This document shows positions 15,538 to 25,511 of a DNA stretch of 64,000 nucleotides, piece by piece. The position numbers were made by a program, and so were the translations under genes. The notes beneath the pieces are model-generated. The model was not told where the DNA came from and made no database searches. It saw only the letters and a list, made by a program, of their open reading frames with translations. The stretch comes from Geomonas ferrireducens (GTDB lineage: Bacteria > Desulfobacterota > Desulfuromonadia > Geobacterales > Geobacteraceae), in assembly GCF_004917065.1 (NCBI RefSeq), contig NZ_SSYA01000002.1:1093897-1157896 (forward strand). The letters run 5' to 3'. Positions within the stretch are counted from its first letter, which is position 1, and every line of letters starts with the position of its first letter.

Positions 15538-16095
15538 TTAAACCAACGCTGTGCGCTGCGGCCCACAAACATGCTCAACCGTAGTTTCAACACTCCCACC
15601 GCCGACCGTCAGGTAGATATTTCCCTCGGTGATGGTGATCGACCAGTTGATGACCCGCTCCAGCCCGTCGCAAAGCTCCCTCAGGAACTTGAAATCAACC
15701 AGGCAGACGGTCAGGTTCTTCACCTGTTCCAGCTTCTGCTGGTGCTGGGCCAGCCAGCGGGTTACGTTGGCCCCGAAAGCAAGCAGGAACGCGTGCTCCA
15801 CGTGGCGGCAAGACTTCGCGAGCCGTTCAGGATCCGGCTGCCCCACCTCACCCCAGAGCTGCACCCGCCCATCCGGCCCCTTGCTCCAGAGATCCGGCTC
15901 GTCGCCGGAGCCAATCCCCTTGGTGAAGGAGAGCTCCTCGCGGTAGCAAAGTGCGTATGCCAAAAGCCTGGCGAGAAGCCGCTCCGCGGTCTCGGAGGGA
16001 TGTTGGGCGATGGTGGTCTGCAGCTCGGCGTAGATCTGGCGGTCCAGGTCCGAGAGCTGCACGGAAGCGCGGTAAATAGTGGAGGGAAGTGCCAC
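15538..16095 (-). CDS. yaeQ: YaeQ family protein
   Basis: A 185-residue YaeQ. The N-terminal MALPSTIYRASVQLSDLDRQIYAELQ and the central EPDLWSKGPDGRVQLWGEVGQPDPERL are highly characteristic; the fold is a variant of the PD-(D/E)xK nuclease core (Glu and Asp in that central stretch), although nuclease activity is unproven. E. coli YaeQ was once linked to suppression of RfaH loss. Length equals the family norm. It is convergent with DUF72 and downstream of the YkgJ-type gene. Confidence 0.93.
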   Translation of the reverse strand: MALPSTIYRASVQLSDLDRQIYAELQTTIAQHPSETAERLLARLLAYALCYREELSFTKGIGSGDEPDLWSKGPDGRVQLWGEVGQPDPERLAKSCRHVEHAFLLAFGANVTRWLAQHQQKLEQVKNLTVCLVDFKFLRELCDGLERVINWSITITEGNIYLTVGGGSVETTVEHVCGPQRTALV

Positions 16096-16194
16096 GTGAA
16101 AAACTCCTATTGATTATGCTTACGTGCGGCTGTTGAGCGGGGACTGGCTACATCTCCCTCCGCAACGAAAGGCGCTGCGCCGCAGGGCGAGTGA

Positions 16195-16866
16195 TTATTC
16201 GCCCTCCTCCTTCGCCCAGCGTTTCCAATCGAACCCGTCGAAATCGATAAGCAGCGCGAGCGGAATGAGGGTATCGAGCTCACTCATCCTCCGTCCCAGC
16301 ATCTGCCCGGTGAAATCCCGGAACAGCGCCACCTCCTCGCGGAGGATGGCATCAAACGGCGCCGTTAGCCCGGACAGAGCAAGCGGATCGACCTCGGTGA
16401 AATTCATGGTGCACCACTCGTCGTGCATCACCTCCCCCTCCGTGTCGACGAGCGGAATGCCGTGCAAACGACAGGTCATCGGGCGGTTTTGGTAAACGAG
16501 GCAGCGCCCGTCGTCGCCTAAGAGAACGCAAGGAGTCTCGTCCTCGTCAGGCATGAGGATTTCCCAGTCTTCCTCCGGGCGGTAGTTCAGCACGAAGGGA
16601 TGGTCGAGCTCCGGCCAATGCTCCCGCATCAATGCGAGCCGTTCACGGCACTTGGCCAGCACCGCATCCTTGACCGGGACAGGCAGGGCGTCGAAGCCCA
16701 GCTTCAGGTAGTAGGCGTCCATGAGCGTGATGTCGAAGGTGCTCCGGCAGCAGGCCGAGCAGCCGCTTTGGCAGGCGATGTGCTCCGGGTAGGTCTCCAT
16801 GCAGCGGGAAAACCAGGCATCCACCTGGGAGAGGAGCTCATTATTTCTTTTCAGTATTTCTTCCAT
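16195..16866 (-). CDS. YkgJ-family cysteine-cluster protein
   Basis: A 223-residue protein of the YkgJ/UPF0153 type. CQSGCSACCRSTFDITLMDA near residue 33 supplies the first cysteine cluster and CRLHGIPLVD (about 130) with CTMNF the remaining ligands, suggesting a Zn- or Fe-S-binding site. The biochemical role is not established for the family. A repeat of inverted type lies immediately upstream at 16880-17010, in the position where its promoter should be. Confidence 0.75.
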   Translation of the reverse strand: MEEILKRNNELLSQVDAWFSRCMETYPEHIACQSGCSACCRSTFDITLMDAYYLKLGFDALPVPVKDAVLAKCRERLALMREHWPELDHPFVLNYRPEEDWEILMPDEDETPCVLLGDDGRCLVYQNRPMTCRLHGIPLVDTEGEVMHDEWCTMNFTEVDPLALSGLTAPFDAILREEVALFRDFTGQMLGRRMSELDTLIPLALLIDFDGFDWKRWAKEEGE

Positions 16867-16879
16867 AAAACCTGAAGCA

Positions 16880-17010
16880 AAGCTGGACCACAGAGGTCAC
16901 AGAGGTCCACAGAGAACACGGAGAAAACAAAAGGAAAAGGAAAGACTAAAACCCTTAAAAGCTTTCCCTCTGTGACCTCTGTGCACCTCCGGGTCCTCTG
17001 TGTTCCGGGG
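16880..17010. repeat. Imperfect inverted repeat of the CACAGAGGTCACAGAGG type
   Basis: CCACAGAGGTCACAGAGG at about 16890 is mirrored by CCCTCTGTGACCTCTGTG at about 16967, with further mirrored matter outward (AACACGGAG against CCTCTGTGTT). The arms are about 45 bases around an AAG-rich centre. It resembles, in design but not in sequence, the inverted repeat at 9918-10022. Confidence 0.6.
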
Positions 17011-17020
17011 TAAAGGTTCA

Positions 17021-17054
17021 AAAAACAAAGGCGGCAATGGAACAATTGCCGCCT
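17021..17054 (-). terminator. Terminator of the pur/pyrE operon
   Basis: AAGGCGGCAAT and ATTGCCGCCTT form an 11-bp perfect stem; on the minus strand it is followed by TGTTTTTTG. It lies 28 bases after the pyrE stop. Confidence 0.85.
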
Positions 17055-17081
17055 TCGATGAAACAGGTGATGCCGGGTGAA

Positions 17082-17630
17082 CTAGGCGAGGATCTCGGCC
17101 TTGGTGAAGATGGACTTCAGCCAGTACCCTTCCGCCTCGATGTTCTCGCGGCCGCCTTCCTCGCGGTCCACCAGAGTGACCACGCCGAGCACCTTGAGCC
17201 CCTCTTCCTCGGCGCGCTTGATAGCCTTGATGGAGGAACCGCCGCTCGTCACCACGTCCTCGACGATGACCACCTTGGAACCGGGCTTAAGGTTCTTGCG
17301 CCCTTCCAACCAGGCGCCGGTGCCGTGGCCTTTCGGTTCCTTGCGGATGATGAAAGCCGGAACAGGCTTTCCTTCCAGGAAGCTCACCACGGAGGTCGAG
17401 GTGGCGATCGGGTCGGCGCCCAGGGTGAGCCCCCCTACCCCTTCAACCCCTTCCACGTCCTTGATCGCATCGAAGAAGAGCTTGCCGGTCAGGTAGCCGC
17501 CCTCGGGGTGCAGCGTGGTCTGCTTCCCGTCAAAGTAAAAGTCGCTCTGACGACCGGAAGCCAAGGTCACGTTCCTCTTCTCGTAGGACAGCTCAATAAT
17601 GATCTTCTTCAGCCTTTCCTTCTCGCTCAT
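17082..17630 (-). CDS. pyrE: Orotate phosphoribosyltransferase
   Basis: A 182-residue PyrE, making orotidine 5'-monophosphate from orotate and PRPP in pyrimidine synthesis. The PRPP-binding motif [14 protein letters not shown] is intact at about residues 118-131, and [14 protein letters not shown] and [14 protein letters not shown] match the family. Its ATG overlaps the purF stop by four bases, making it the last gene of the purine operon; a terminator follows. The combination of purine and pyrimidine genes in one operon is common in this group. Confidence 0.95.
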   Translation of the reverse strand: MSEKERLKKIIIELSYEKRNVTLASGRQSDFYFDGKQTTLHPEGGYLTGKLFFDAIKDVEGVEGVGGLTLGADPIATSTSVVSFLEGKPVPAFIIRKEPKGHGTGAWLEGRKNLKPGSKVVIVEDVVTSGGSSIKAIKRAEEEGLKVLGVVTLVDREEGGRENIEAEGYWLKSIFTKAEILA

Positions 17631-19057
17631 TTCTTCTCGATCTCCTTTTCGAATAGTCCCATCTGCGGCTCTTCGAGCAGACGCGGGAATTTAACCGGAT
17701 AGCCACCGGTGAAGCAGGCGGTGCAGAAGCCGGCGTTTTCGGCGCCGACGGTAGACATGAGACCTTCTTCGGAAAGATAGCCGAGCGAGTCGGCGGTTAT
17801 GTAGCGGCGGATCTCGTCGATGGAGTGGGACGAGGAGATCAGCTCCTTGCGGTTCGGGGTATCGATGCCGTAGTAGCAGGGGTAGCTGGTCGGCGGCGAG
17901 GAGATGCGTACGTGCACCTCTGAGGCGCCGGCGTTCCTGACCATCTTGACGATCTTCCTGGAGGTGGTGCCGCGCACGATGGAGTCGTCGATGACGACGA
18001 CGCGCTTGCCTTTGAGCACCTCGCGCACCGGGTTCAGCTTGATCTTCACGCCGAAGTGGCGGATCGCCTGCTGCGGCTCGATGAAGGTGCGCCCGACGTA
18101 GTGGTTGCGGATGAGCCCCAACTCGAACGGGATGCCGGATTCCTCGGCATAGCCAAGGGCGGCCGGAACGCCGGAGTCCGGGATCGGGATGACGATGTCT
18201 GCGTCGACCTTGTGCTCGCGCGCCAGCTGGCGCCCCTGCTCCTTGCGCACCTGATAGACGTTCTTGCCGAAGATGTGGGAGTCCGGACGCGCGAAGTAGA
18301 CGAACTCGAAGATGCACGGGGTCGGCTCCGCCTTCTTCAGCGGGAAGAAGGAGGTCATGCCGTTTTTGTCGATGACGATCACCTCGCCCGGCTCGATCTC
18401 GCGGATGAATTCGGCGTCGATCAGATCGAGGGCGCAGCTCTCGGAAGCGACCACGTAGGCGCTCCCCAGGCGACCGAGGCAGAGCGGGCGGAAGCCGTTC
18501 GGATCGCGCGCCGCCACCATGCGGCTTTCGGTCAGTAAGAGAAGGCAGTAGGCACCTTGGATCCGGTTCAGTGCGTCGGTCAGGCGGTCCAGAAGCGAAT
18601 TGGCCTTGGAGGTGGCGAGCAGGTGCACGATGATCTCGGTGTCCATCGTGGTCTGGAAGATGGAGCCGTAGGCCTCGAGCTCGTCCTTGATGATCTGGGC
18701 GTTGACGATGTTGCCGTTGTGGGCGACCGCGATGGAACCGCGGGAGTAATCCACGTTGATGGGCTGGACGTTCTTGATCACCGACGAGCCGGTGGTCGAG
18801 TAACGTACGTGGCCGATGGCCGACCGGCCGGGAAGGGTCTTGAAGATCTCTTGGTTGCCGAAGACGTCGGCGACGAGACCCATGCTCTTATGTGCGTGCA
18901 GGCTGGTACCGTCCGAGGAGACGATACCGCAGCTTTCCTGTCCCCTGTGCTGCAAGGCGTAAAGCCCGAGGTAGGTGAGGTTGGACGCCTCCGGGTGGTT
19001 GAAGACACCGAAAATGCCGCACTCTTCTTCGGGCCTGCGCATCATCATTTCTTCCAC
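17627..19057 (-). CDS. purF: Amidophosphoribosyltransferase
   Basis: A 476-residue PurF, which forms 5-phosphoribosylamine from PRPP and glutamine, the committed step of purine synthesis. A 12-residue propeptide ([12 protein letters not shown]) precedes Cys13 of [12 protein letters not shown], the glutaminase nucleophile. [13 protein letters not shown] is the PRPP loop. Cysteines near the C-terminus ([11 protein letters not shown]) fit the Fe-S-containing B. subtilis-type enzyme. The start is GTG at 19057 with AAGGAG five bases away. It lies 80 bases after purQ and overlaps pyrE. Confidence 0.96.
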   Translation of the reverse strand: MEEMMMRRPEEECGIFGVFNHPEASNLTYLGLYALQHRGQESCGIVSSDGTSLHAHKSMGLVADVFGNQEIFKTLPGRSAIGHVRYSTTGSSVIKNVQPINVDYSRGSIAVAHNGNIVNAQIIKDELEAYGSIFQTTMDTEIIVHLLATSKANSLLDRLTDALNRIQGAYCLLLLTESRMVAARDPNGFRPLCLGRLGSAYVVASESCALDLIDAEFIREIEPGEVIVIDKNGMTSFFPLKKAEPTPCIFEFVYFARPDSHIFGKNVYQVRKEQGRQLAREHKVDADIVIPIPDSGVPAALGYAEESGIPFELGLIRNHYVGRTFIEPQQAIRHFGVKIKLNPVREVLKGKRVVVIDDSIVRGTTSRKIVKMVRNAGASEVHVRISSPPTSYPCYYGIDTPNRKELISSSHSIDEIRRYITADSLGYLSEEGLMSTVGAENAGFCTACFTGGYPVKFPRLLEEPQMGLFEKEIEKK

Positions 19058-19136
19058 GACTGCTCCTTATAAAAGAACTGCTTACCTGTCGATCTTTGTC
19101 GTATCCCTCGAAGTTATGGTCCGAGAGAGTGGAATA

Positions 19137-19961
19137 CTAAAAGTTCTCTTTCACGTACTTTGCCGCGTTCTTGAAGAAGATGAGCCCTTCGCCCTCTTCC
19201 GGCAACTCCTCGCGGGTCCAGCGCGGGTGCTGGGTGCGGTGCACGAAGGCCTCGGGGTGCGGCATGAGCCCCATGATCCTTCCGGTCTCATCGCAGATGC
19301 CTGCGATGGCGTTGATCGAGCCGTTGGGGTTCTCGGGGAACTCCATGGTGGCGGCCTTGTAGTTGCGGTCGGAGTACTTCAGGCAGGCGAGATGCTTCGC
19401 CTCGATCGCGTCGAGCGTCTTCGCGTCGTCCACGAGGAACTTGCCTTCGCCGTGACGCACCGGGAGATAAACCCCGCCTTCGATCCCCTTGGTGTAGAGC
19501 GACGGGGAATCTGCGTCCACCTTCAAGTAGCACCAGCGGTCCTGGAAGCGGCCGCATTCGTTGTAGGTAAGGGTCGCCGTCTGGTTCAGGTAGTTCCCGG
19601 AAAGAGCCGGGAGCATCCCCATCTTCACCAGGAGCTGGAAGCCGTTGCATACGCCGAGGATGAGCTTGCCGTCGGCGATGAAGCGGGTGATCTGATCCAC
19701 CAGGCGCTCCTCTTTCCCCTCGACGGCCGCGTACCGCAGGCGGTTCGCCTGGGCCTTGGCGCTGCCGAGGTCGTCGCCGTCCAGGAAGCCGCCGGTCAGG
19801 TTCAGGAAGTGGTAATCGTCCAGGCTCACCTCACCGGTGAGGAGTTCGGCGATGTGGGCGATGCGCGCCTCGTCGAATCCGCCCAGCCTGCAGGCATGGG
19901 CCGCCTCCATCTCGCAGTTGGTGCCGTTGCCTGTTATGACAAGCGCTTTAGCCTTGGTCAT
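19137..19961 (-). CDS. purQ: FGAM synthase glutaminase subunit (PurQ type)
   Basis: A 274-residue class I glutamine amidotransferase supplying ammonia to PurL for formylglycinamidine ribonucleotide synthesis. GVCNGFQLLVKMGMLP carries the nucleophile Cys; the His/Glu of the triad are in GLMPHPEAFVHR. At 274 residues it is longer than the 220-230 residue PurQ of B. subtilis and belongs with the version that partners long PurL proteins. It lies about 97 bases after purL in the same operon. Confidence 0.9.
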   Translation of the reverse strand: MTKAKALVITGNGTNCEMEAAHACRLGGFDEARIAHIAELLTGEVSLDDYHFLNLTGGFLDGDDLGSAKAQANRLRYAAVEGKEERLVDQITRFIADGKLILGVCNGFQLLVKMGMLPALSGNYLNQTATLTYNECGRFQDRWCYLKVDADSPSLYTKGIEGGVYLPVRHGEGKFLVDDAKTLDAIEAKHLACLKYSDRNYKAATMEFPENPNGSINAIAGICDETGRIMGLMPHPEAFVHRTQHPRWTREELPEEGEGLIFFKNAAKYVKENF

Positions 19962-20058
19962 CTATTAAGTCCTCTATCGAAGTTGGTAGCGGGCACAACG
20001 CCAGCCATTATGGCATAACCCGCTTTTTTTCTGCATATAAAAGATTTGCGATATGGAG

Positions 20059-23049
20059 CTACAGGTCCTTCAAAGGCGCCTGCCAGGCGGCCTTCATCTC
20101 GGCGTTCGCGGCGTTCACCACCACGCCGCCGGAAAGCCCCTTCACCTTCAGGGCCGGCTCCTCGGTCACCGCGCCGATCTTCGCGAACGCGGTCCCCGCC
20201 ATCGCCTTTTCGAAGGCCTCCGCCTTCTCGGGACGCACCGTCACCAGAAGGCGCGATGCGGACTCGGAGAAGAGGAGCACGACGTCGCTCTTCCCTGCCG
20301 CATCCCCCTTGAAGGAAACCTTGGCGAGATCGAGCTCGATCCCGAAACCGCCTGCGAAGGCTGACTCGGCAGCGGCAACGGCAAGGCCGCCGTCGGAGAG
20401 GTCGTGGCAGGAAGCAACGAGCCCCGCGCTCAGGGCGGCACCGTAGGCGCGGTAGGTGGCGAGTGCTGCCGCAGCGTCGACCTTCGGCACGTTGTTCCCC
20501 ACGAAGCCCTTCTGCACCAGGTACTCGGAAGCGCCCAGCTCGTTCGCGGTGGCGCCCAGCAGGTACACCTGGTCTCCGGCGCGCTTCACGTCCATGGTGA
20601 CGGCGAGGCGCGCATCCTCCATCTTGCCGATGACCGAGAAGAGGAGGGTCGGCGGAATGGAGATCTTGGTCGTGCCGTCGTAGAAGTCGTTCTTCATCGA
20701 GTCCTTGCCCGAGATAAGCGGCATGGAGAAGAAGGTGCAGTAGTCGTAGAGCGCCTTGTTGGCGCGCACGAGCTGCGCCATCTTGTAGGGGCCGTCCGGG
20801 GTCCTGTCGGAGAGGACCGGGTCGCACCAGCAGAAGTTGTCCAGACCGGCGACCAGGTCGAGCGAGCCGCCGACGGCGACGTAGTTCCTGAGCCCTTCGT
20901 CGATGGCGTTTGCCGCCATGTCGTAGGCGTCGATGTCGCTGTAGCGCGGGCAGATGCCGTGCCCTACGACGACCCCCTCGAAGGAGTCGAGCACGGGACG
21001 GACCACGGCGGCGTCAGACGGACCGTCGTTGTCGACACCGGTGAACGGCTTGACCACGGAACCGCCCTGCACCTCGTGGTCGTAGCGGCGCACCACGCTC
21101 TCCTTTGAGCAGATGTTGAGCGAGGAGAGGAGCGCCTTGACGTCGCCGGTATAGTCGCCGGAGACCTCGAGTTTCGGCTCCTCGTGCAGCGGCTTTTCCC
21201 AGCGCGCCGGGATCTGCATCGGGGGAAGCCCCGCGTGCATGAAGGAAAGCGGCAGGTAAGCCACGGTCTTCTCGCCGTAGAGCATGTGGAAGATGCCGGA
21301 ATCGGTAAAGGTGCCGAGCACGGTGGCCTCGACGCCGTAGCGCTTCGCCATCTCCATGAACTCGTCGATTCTCTCCGGGGGAACGGCGAGGCTCATCCTT
21401 TCCTGCGCCTCGGAGATGAGGATCTCCCAGGGGGCAAGACCCGGGTACTTGAGCGGCGCCTTGGAGAGGTCGAGCTCGCAGCCGCCGCACTCCTCGGACA
21501 TCTCGCCGATGGAGGAGGAAAGCCCCCCTGCCCCGTTGTCGGTGATGAAGCGGTAGAGCGCCTTGTCGCGGGCGCGGATCAGGAAGTCGAACATCCGCTT
21601 CTGGGTGATCGGGTCGCCGATCTGCACCGCGGAAACCGGCGAGTTCTCGTTCAGCTCCTCGGAGGAGAAGGTGGCACCATGGATGCCGTCCTTGCCGATG
21701 CGGCCGCCGGTCATGACGATCAGGTCGCCCGGGACGATCTTCTTCACGTGGGACGCTTCCCCCGCGATGGCGGCGGGCATGAGCCCTGCGGTACCGCAGA
21801 ATACCAGCGGTTTCCCTGCGAAGCGCTCGTCGAAGACGAGGGAGCCGTTCACGGTCGGGATGCCGCTCTTGTTGCCGCCGTGCTCAACCCCCTCGACGAC
21901 ACCCTCGTAGATGCGGCGCGGGTGCAGAAGGCGCTTCGGCAGCTCCTTCTCGTAGAAGGGATCGGCGAAGCAGAAGACGTCGGTGTTGAAGATGAGCTTC
22001 GCGCCCTTACCGGTGCCGAACGGGTCGCGGTTCACGCCGACGATGCCGGTGAGCGCCCCGCCGTAGGGATCAAGCGCCGACGGGGAGTTGTGCGTCTCGA
22101 CCTTGAAGACGAGGGACCAGTCGTCGTTGAACTTGATGACGCCGGCGTTGTCCTTGAAGACGGAGAGGCAGTAATCCTTGTCCCCCTGCGCCGCGCGTAC
22201 GTCGGCGGTGGTCTTCTGGATGTAGCTCTTGAAGAGGGAGTTGATCTTCTCGGTATTCCCCTCGCCGTCCTCGTAGGTGACGTCGGCGGAGAAGATCTTG
22301 TGCTTGCAGTGCTCGGACCAGGTCTGCGCCAGCGCCTCGAGTTCGACGTCGGTGGGTGCCGCGCCGAGCCCGAGGCTCTTGCGCTTTTCGACCACGTTCG
22401 AGTCGCGGTAGTGCGCCTGGATGATCTTCATCTCGTCGAGGGTGAGCGCCAGCACGCCGTCGCGGCTGATGCGCATCAGCTCCTCGTCGGAGACCTCGAG
22501 GTTCACCGTGTTCACCTCGACCTTCGCCTCGGCCTGCACCTTCGGCACGAAGGGAGCGACGCCCCCCTGCGCCTTGAAGGTCGCGGCGTCGAGGATCTGG
22601 TAGCGCTGGATCAGGGTGTTGCACAAAAGCCCGGTGGCGATTTTCTCCGCATCGGCCTGGGTCAGTTTGCCGGAGAGAAGGTACTGTACCGAGGTGTAGA
22701 CCCCCTCCCCCGCCGCCAGCTGACGCCCGAGCAGGTAGCCGATCGCCTCTTTGGCGGTGCGCCCGACGTTGTCGGTCACACCGGCGCGGAAGCCGACCTC
22801 GACCAGAAAGTCGAAGCCTGCCGCGGCGGGCTTGTCGATTGAGTAGTCCTGGATGACCGGATCGCTGAAGGGGCCGGCGGCAGCCTGCGCCAGCTCGTCG
22901 GCGGAGAGCACGGCATCGACCGTGTAGACGTCGATGGTGCGTACCTCGGCCACGTCGAGATGGAGGAAGTGTCCGATCTCACGCTTGATACGTTCGCCGC
23001 GCGGGTCGCGGACCTCGTCCTTTAGGGTGATCTCAATCCTGTGGGGCAT
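20059..23049 (-). CDS. purL: FGAM synthase large subunit, long form
   Basis: A 996-residue phosphoribosylformylglycinamidine synthase. After an N-terminal region of about 200 residues that looks like two PurS-like repeats (MPHRIEITLKDEVRDPRG; SDEELMRISRDGVLALT lies in the linker), the synthetase halves show ETHNSPSALDPYGGALTGIVGVNRD, GGRIGKDGIHGATFSS, FITDNGAGGLSSSIGEM and DLSDGGLAVAAAESA. It is intermediate between the 740-residue PurL needing separate PurS and the 1,300-residue fused enzyme: the glutaminase remains separate (purQ). The start at 23049 is chosen because AAGGA is eight bases upstream; it overlaps mscS by 17 bases. Confidence 0.93.
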   Translation of the reverse strand: MPHRIEITLKDEVRDPRGERIKREIGHFLHLDVAEVRTIDVYTVDAVLSADELAQAAAGPFSDPVIQDYSIDKPAAAGFDFLVEVGFRAGVTDNVGRTAKEAIGYLLGRQLAAGEGVYTSVQYLLSGKLTQADAEKIATGLLCNTLIQRYQILDAATFKAQGGVAPFVPKVQAEAKVEVNTVNLEVSDEELMRISRDGVLALTLDEMKIIQAHYRDSNVVEKRKSLGLGAAPTDVELEALAQTWSEHCKHKIFSADVTYEDGEGNTEKINSLFKSYIQKTTADVRAAQGDKDYCLSVFKDNAGVIKFNDDWSLVFKVETHNSPSALDPYGGALTGIVGVNRDPFGTGKGAKLIFNTDVFCFADPFYEKELPKRLLHPRRIYEGVVEGVEHGGNKSGIPTVNGSLVFDERFAGKPLVFCGTAGLMPAAIAGEASHVKKIVPGDLIVMTGGRIGKDGIHGATFSSEELNENSPVSAVQIGDPITQKRMFDFLIRARDKALYRFITDNGAGGLSSSIGEMSEECGGCELDLSKAPLKYPGLAPWEILISEAQERMSLAVPPERIDEFMEMAKRYGVEATVLGTFTDSGIFHMLYGEKTVAYLPLSFMHAGLPPMQIPARWEKPLHEEPKLEVSGDYTGDVKALLSSLNICSKESVVRRYDHEVQGGSVVKPFTGVDNDGPSDAAVVRPVLDSFEGVVVGHGICPRYSDIDAYDMAANAIDEGLRNYVAVGGSLDLVAGLDNFCWCDPVLSDRTPDGPYKMAQLVRANKALYDYCTFFSMPLISGKDSMKNDFYDGTTKISIPPTLLFSVIGKMEDARLAVTMDVKRAGDQVYLLGATANELGASEYLVQKGFVGNNVPKVDAAAALATYRAYGAALSAGLVASCHDLSDGGLAVAAAESAFAGGFGIELDLAKVSFKGDAAGKSDVVLLFSESASRLLVTVRPEKAEAFEKAMAGTAFAKIGAVTEEPALKVKGLSGGVVVNAANAEMKAAWQAPLKDL

Positions 23050-24121
23050 TGTTGGTGTCCTTTTCATAGATGACCGTCCGCGTCGGGTACGGGATGTTGA
23101 TGCCGTTTTCCTGGAATCTATTGAGGAGCGCGCTGTTGATCTTGTCCTGCGCGCCGAAGACCTGGGTGTATTCGGGAACCCAGAAGAAGAGCGAGAGGTT
23201 CAGGGCGCTGTCCCCGAAGTTCACGAAGAACGCCTCCGGGGCCGGGTCCTTCAACACCTCGGAAACGTCGAGGGCGGTCTGCACCATGATCTCCTTGGCG
23301 CGCGCCACGTCGCACTCGTAGCCGATGCCGATGTTGACCCTCCCTTTGCCGCGCATGTCCGGAAAGGCCATGTTGATCAGGTTGGAGTTGCACAGCTCGG
23401 AGTTCGGGATGATCAGGAGGGTGTTGTCGAGCCCCTTGATCTTGGTGCTCCTAAGGCCTATGTCCATCACGTCCCCGGTCTGGGTGCCGAGCGTGATCCG
23501 GTCGCCGATGCGGAACGGGCGGTCGATCATCAGGGTGAACCCGGAGATCATGTTCGCCAGGGTGTCCTTCGCCGCGAGACCGATGGCGAGGGAGCCGACG
23601 CCCAGGGCGGTGACCAGGGAGAGGATGTCGTAGTTGAAGTGCTTGAGCGTGATGATGAGCGCCGTGACCACCAGGAAAATGGTGCAGAGCTTCTCCACGA
23701 GCGGCATGAGCTGCCGGCTCATCTCGGCACCGGCCACCCGCGCCCCGTAGGCCTTCAACAGTTCGTCGAGGGCGCGGTAGGCGATGACGGTGAGGATGGA
23801 GATGTTCACCACGAAGAGAAGCCCCGAGGCGATGATGCCGATCCGGTCGTGCAGCGGAAGACGCCTGATGGCAAGGTACAGACCGGCGCAGTTGACGAGG
23901 AGCATGGCGGGTCCGGAGACCCGCTCAAGGATCCTGTCGTCGAGATCCGTCTCCGTGAAGGAGCAAAGGCGCGTGCCGACCTTGGTCAGCAGTTGCTGCG
24001 CCAGCCTGGAGAGGAGGTAGAAAACGCCGATGATGACGGCGGAGATGAGTGCCTGCTTGCCCCAGAAGAGAAGGAAGGGATCCATCTCGTCGGGCGCCAG
24101 GTAGTACAGGATGCTATCCAC
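23033..24121 (-). CDS. MscS-family mechanosensitive channel
   Basis: A 362-residue inner-membrane channel. Membrane helices occupy about residues 10-35, 65-82, 92-110 and 140-160; the pore helix and adjoining beta domain include SLVTALGVGSLAIGLAAKDTLANMISGFTLMIDRPFRIGD, described here by position (about 170-210), the MscS pore-lining signature with Gly/Ala packing. The soluble C-terminal domain follows. GTG at 24121 is preferred, with GAGGG upstream and an eight-base overlap with purB; an ATG at 24151 would extend further into purB. It is embedded in the purine operon, where it has no obvious metabolic reason to be. Confidence 0.88.
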   Translation of the reverse strand: MDSILYYLAPDEMDPFLLFWGKQALISAVIIGVFYLLSRLAQQLLTKVGTRLCSFTETDLDDRILERVSGPAMLLVNCAGLYLAIRRLPLHDRIGIIASGLLFVVNISILTVIAYRALDELLKAYGARVAGAEMSRQLMPLVEKLCTIFLVVTALIITLKHFNYDILSLVTALGVGSLAIGLAAKDTLANMISGFTLMIDRPFRIGDRITLGTQTGDVMDIGLRSTKIKGLDNTLLIIPNSELCNSNLINMAFPDMRGKGRVNIGIGYECDVARAKEIMVQTALDVSEVLKDPAPEAFFVNFGDSALNLSLFFWVPEYTQVFGAQDKINSALLNRFQENGINIPYPTRTVIYEKDTNNAPQD

Positions 24122-25409
24122 CAAAGACCCTCGTGAAAATGGTGTCGACATGCTTCAGATGGTAACCGAGATCGAAGGCTTCCTTGATCTCTTCGGGGGG
24201 GAGGAAACTGGCCACCTCCTCGTCGTTCAAGAGCTCGGTCTGGAAGTCCTTACCCTCTTCCCACACCTTCATGGCGTTTCTCTGCACCAGGGCGTACGCC
24301 TTCTCGCGGGAAGCACCCGCCTCGGCGAGCTTCAAAAGCACGCGCTGGGAGAAGATGAGGCCGCGCATCTGGTTCAGGTTTCTCATCATGTTCTCGGGGT
24401 AAACCACGAGGTTCTCGATGAGCCCGATGGCGCGGTTCAGCATGAAATCGAGCGTCACCGTGGCGTCCGGGCCGATGATGCGCTCTACCGAGGAGTGGGA
24501 GATGTCGCGCTCATGCCAAAGCGGCACGTTCTCCATGGCGGAGAGGGCGTAGCCGCGCATCAGGCGGGAAAGACCGGTCAGGTTCTCGGAGAGTACCGGG
24601 TTGCGCTTGTGCGGCATCGCCGAGGACCCTTTCTGCCCCTTGCTGAAGAACTCCTCGGCCTCGAGCACCTCGGTCCTTTGCAGGTGCCTGATCTCGACGG
24701 CGAACTTCTCGATGGAGGAGGCGACGATGGCGAGGGTGGTGAAGTACTCGGCGTGACGGTCGCGCTGCAGTACCTGCGTCGAGCAGGGAGCGGGCTTGAG
24801 GCCTGCCTTCTTGCAGACGTACTCCTCGACCTGCGGGTCGATGTTGGCGAAGGTGCCGACCGCGCCGGAGATCTTGCCGTAGGAGATGGTCTCCAGGGCC
24901 GCTTCCATGCGTTTCAGGTTCCTGGCCATCTCGTCGTACCAAAGCGCCATCTTGAGGCCGAAGGTGACCGGCTCGGCGTGGATGCCGTGCGAGCGCCCCA
25001 TCTGCGGGGTCATCTTGTGCTCGAAGGCGCGGGTCTTGATGACCGCCATGAGACGCTTGATGTCGGAGATGATCAGTTCGCCCGCCTCCTTGAGGAGCAT
25101 GGCGAAAGAGGTGTCGAGGATGTCGGAGGAGGTGAGCCCCAGGTGAACGAAGCGGGAGTCGTCGCCGATGTAGTCGGCAACCGAGGTGAGAAAGGCGATG
25201 ACGTCATGCTTTACCGTGCGCTCGATCTCGTCGATGCGCTCCACGTCGAAGCTCGCCTTGGCACGGATGCGCGCGACGGCGTCCTTGGGAATGCGCCCCA
25301 TCTCGGCGTGCGCCTCGCAGGCGTAGATCTCGATCTCGAGCCACTTGCGGTAGCGGTTTTCCGGTTCCCAGATGCGGGTCATTTCAGGACGGCTGTAACG
25401 TTCGATCAC
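24114..25409 (-). CDS. purB: Adenylosuccinate lyase
   Basis: A 431-residue PurB of the fumarase/aspartase superfamily, acting twice in purine synthesis (SAICAR to AICAR; adenylosuccinate to AMP). The signature GSSAMPHKRNP is intact (about residues 262-272), TSSDILDTSF and GRSHGIHAEP give the catalytic His and substrate contacts. It begins the operon purB-mscS-purL-purQ-purF-pyrE. Length is typical of the shorter, B. subtilis-like form. Confidence 0.96.
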   Translation of the reverse strand: MIERYSRPEMTRIWEPENRYRKWLEIEIYACEAHAEMGRIPKDAVARIRAKASFDVERIDEIERTVKHDVIAFLTSVADYIGDDSRFVHLGLTSSDILDTSFAMLLKEAGELIISDIKRLMAVIKTRAFEHKMTPQMGRSHGIHAEPVTFGLKMALWYDEMARNLKRMEAALETISYGKISGAVGTFANIDPQVEEYVCKKAGLKPAPCSTQVLQRDRHAEYFTTLAIVASSIEKFAVEIRHLQRTEVLEAEEFFSKGQKGSSAMPHKRNPVLSENLTGLSRLMRGYALSAMENVPLWHERDISHSSVERIIGPDATVTLDFMLNRAIGLIENLVVYPENMMRNLNQMRGLIFSQRVLLKLAEAGASREKAYALVQRNAMKVWEEGKDFQTELLNDEEVASFLPPEEIKEAFDLGYHLKHVDTIFTRVFGG

Positions 25410-25511
25410 GAATAGTTCCCCCTTCTTGCATGTCTAGTTTTTGGTATGGCGAAAACAGCTGCACCGCGCGTCACTGGGGAGGACTCCCCTACCGACGCCC
25501 GGCGCAAAGGA

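Noticed and set aside
21184..22842. 552-codon plus-strand frame opposite purL
   Set aside because: Antisense to a certain gene in high-GC DNA; composition is His/Val/Leu/Asp/Gly-biased like other shadows.
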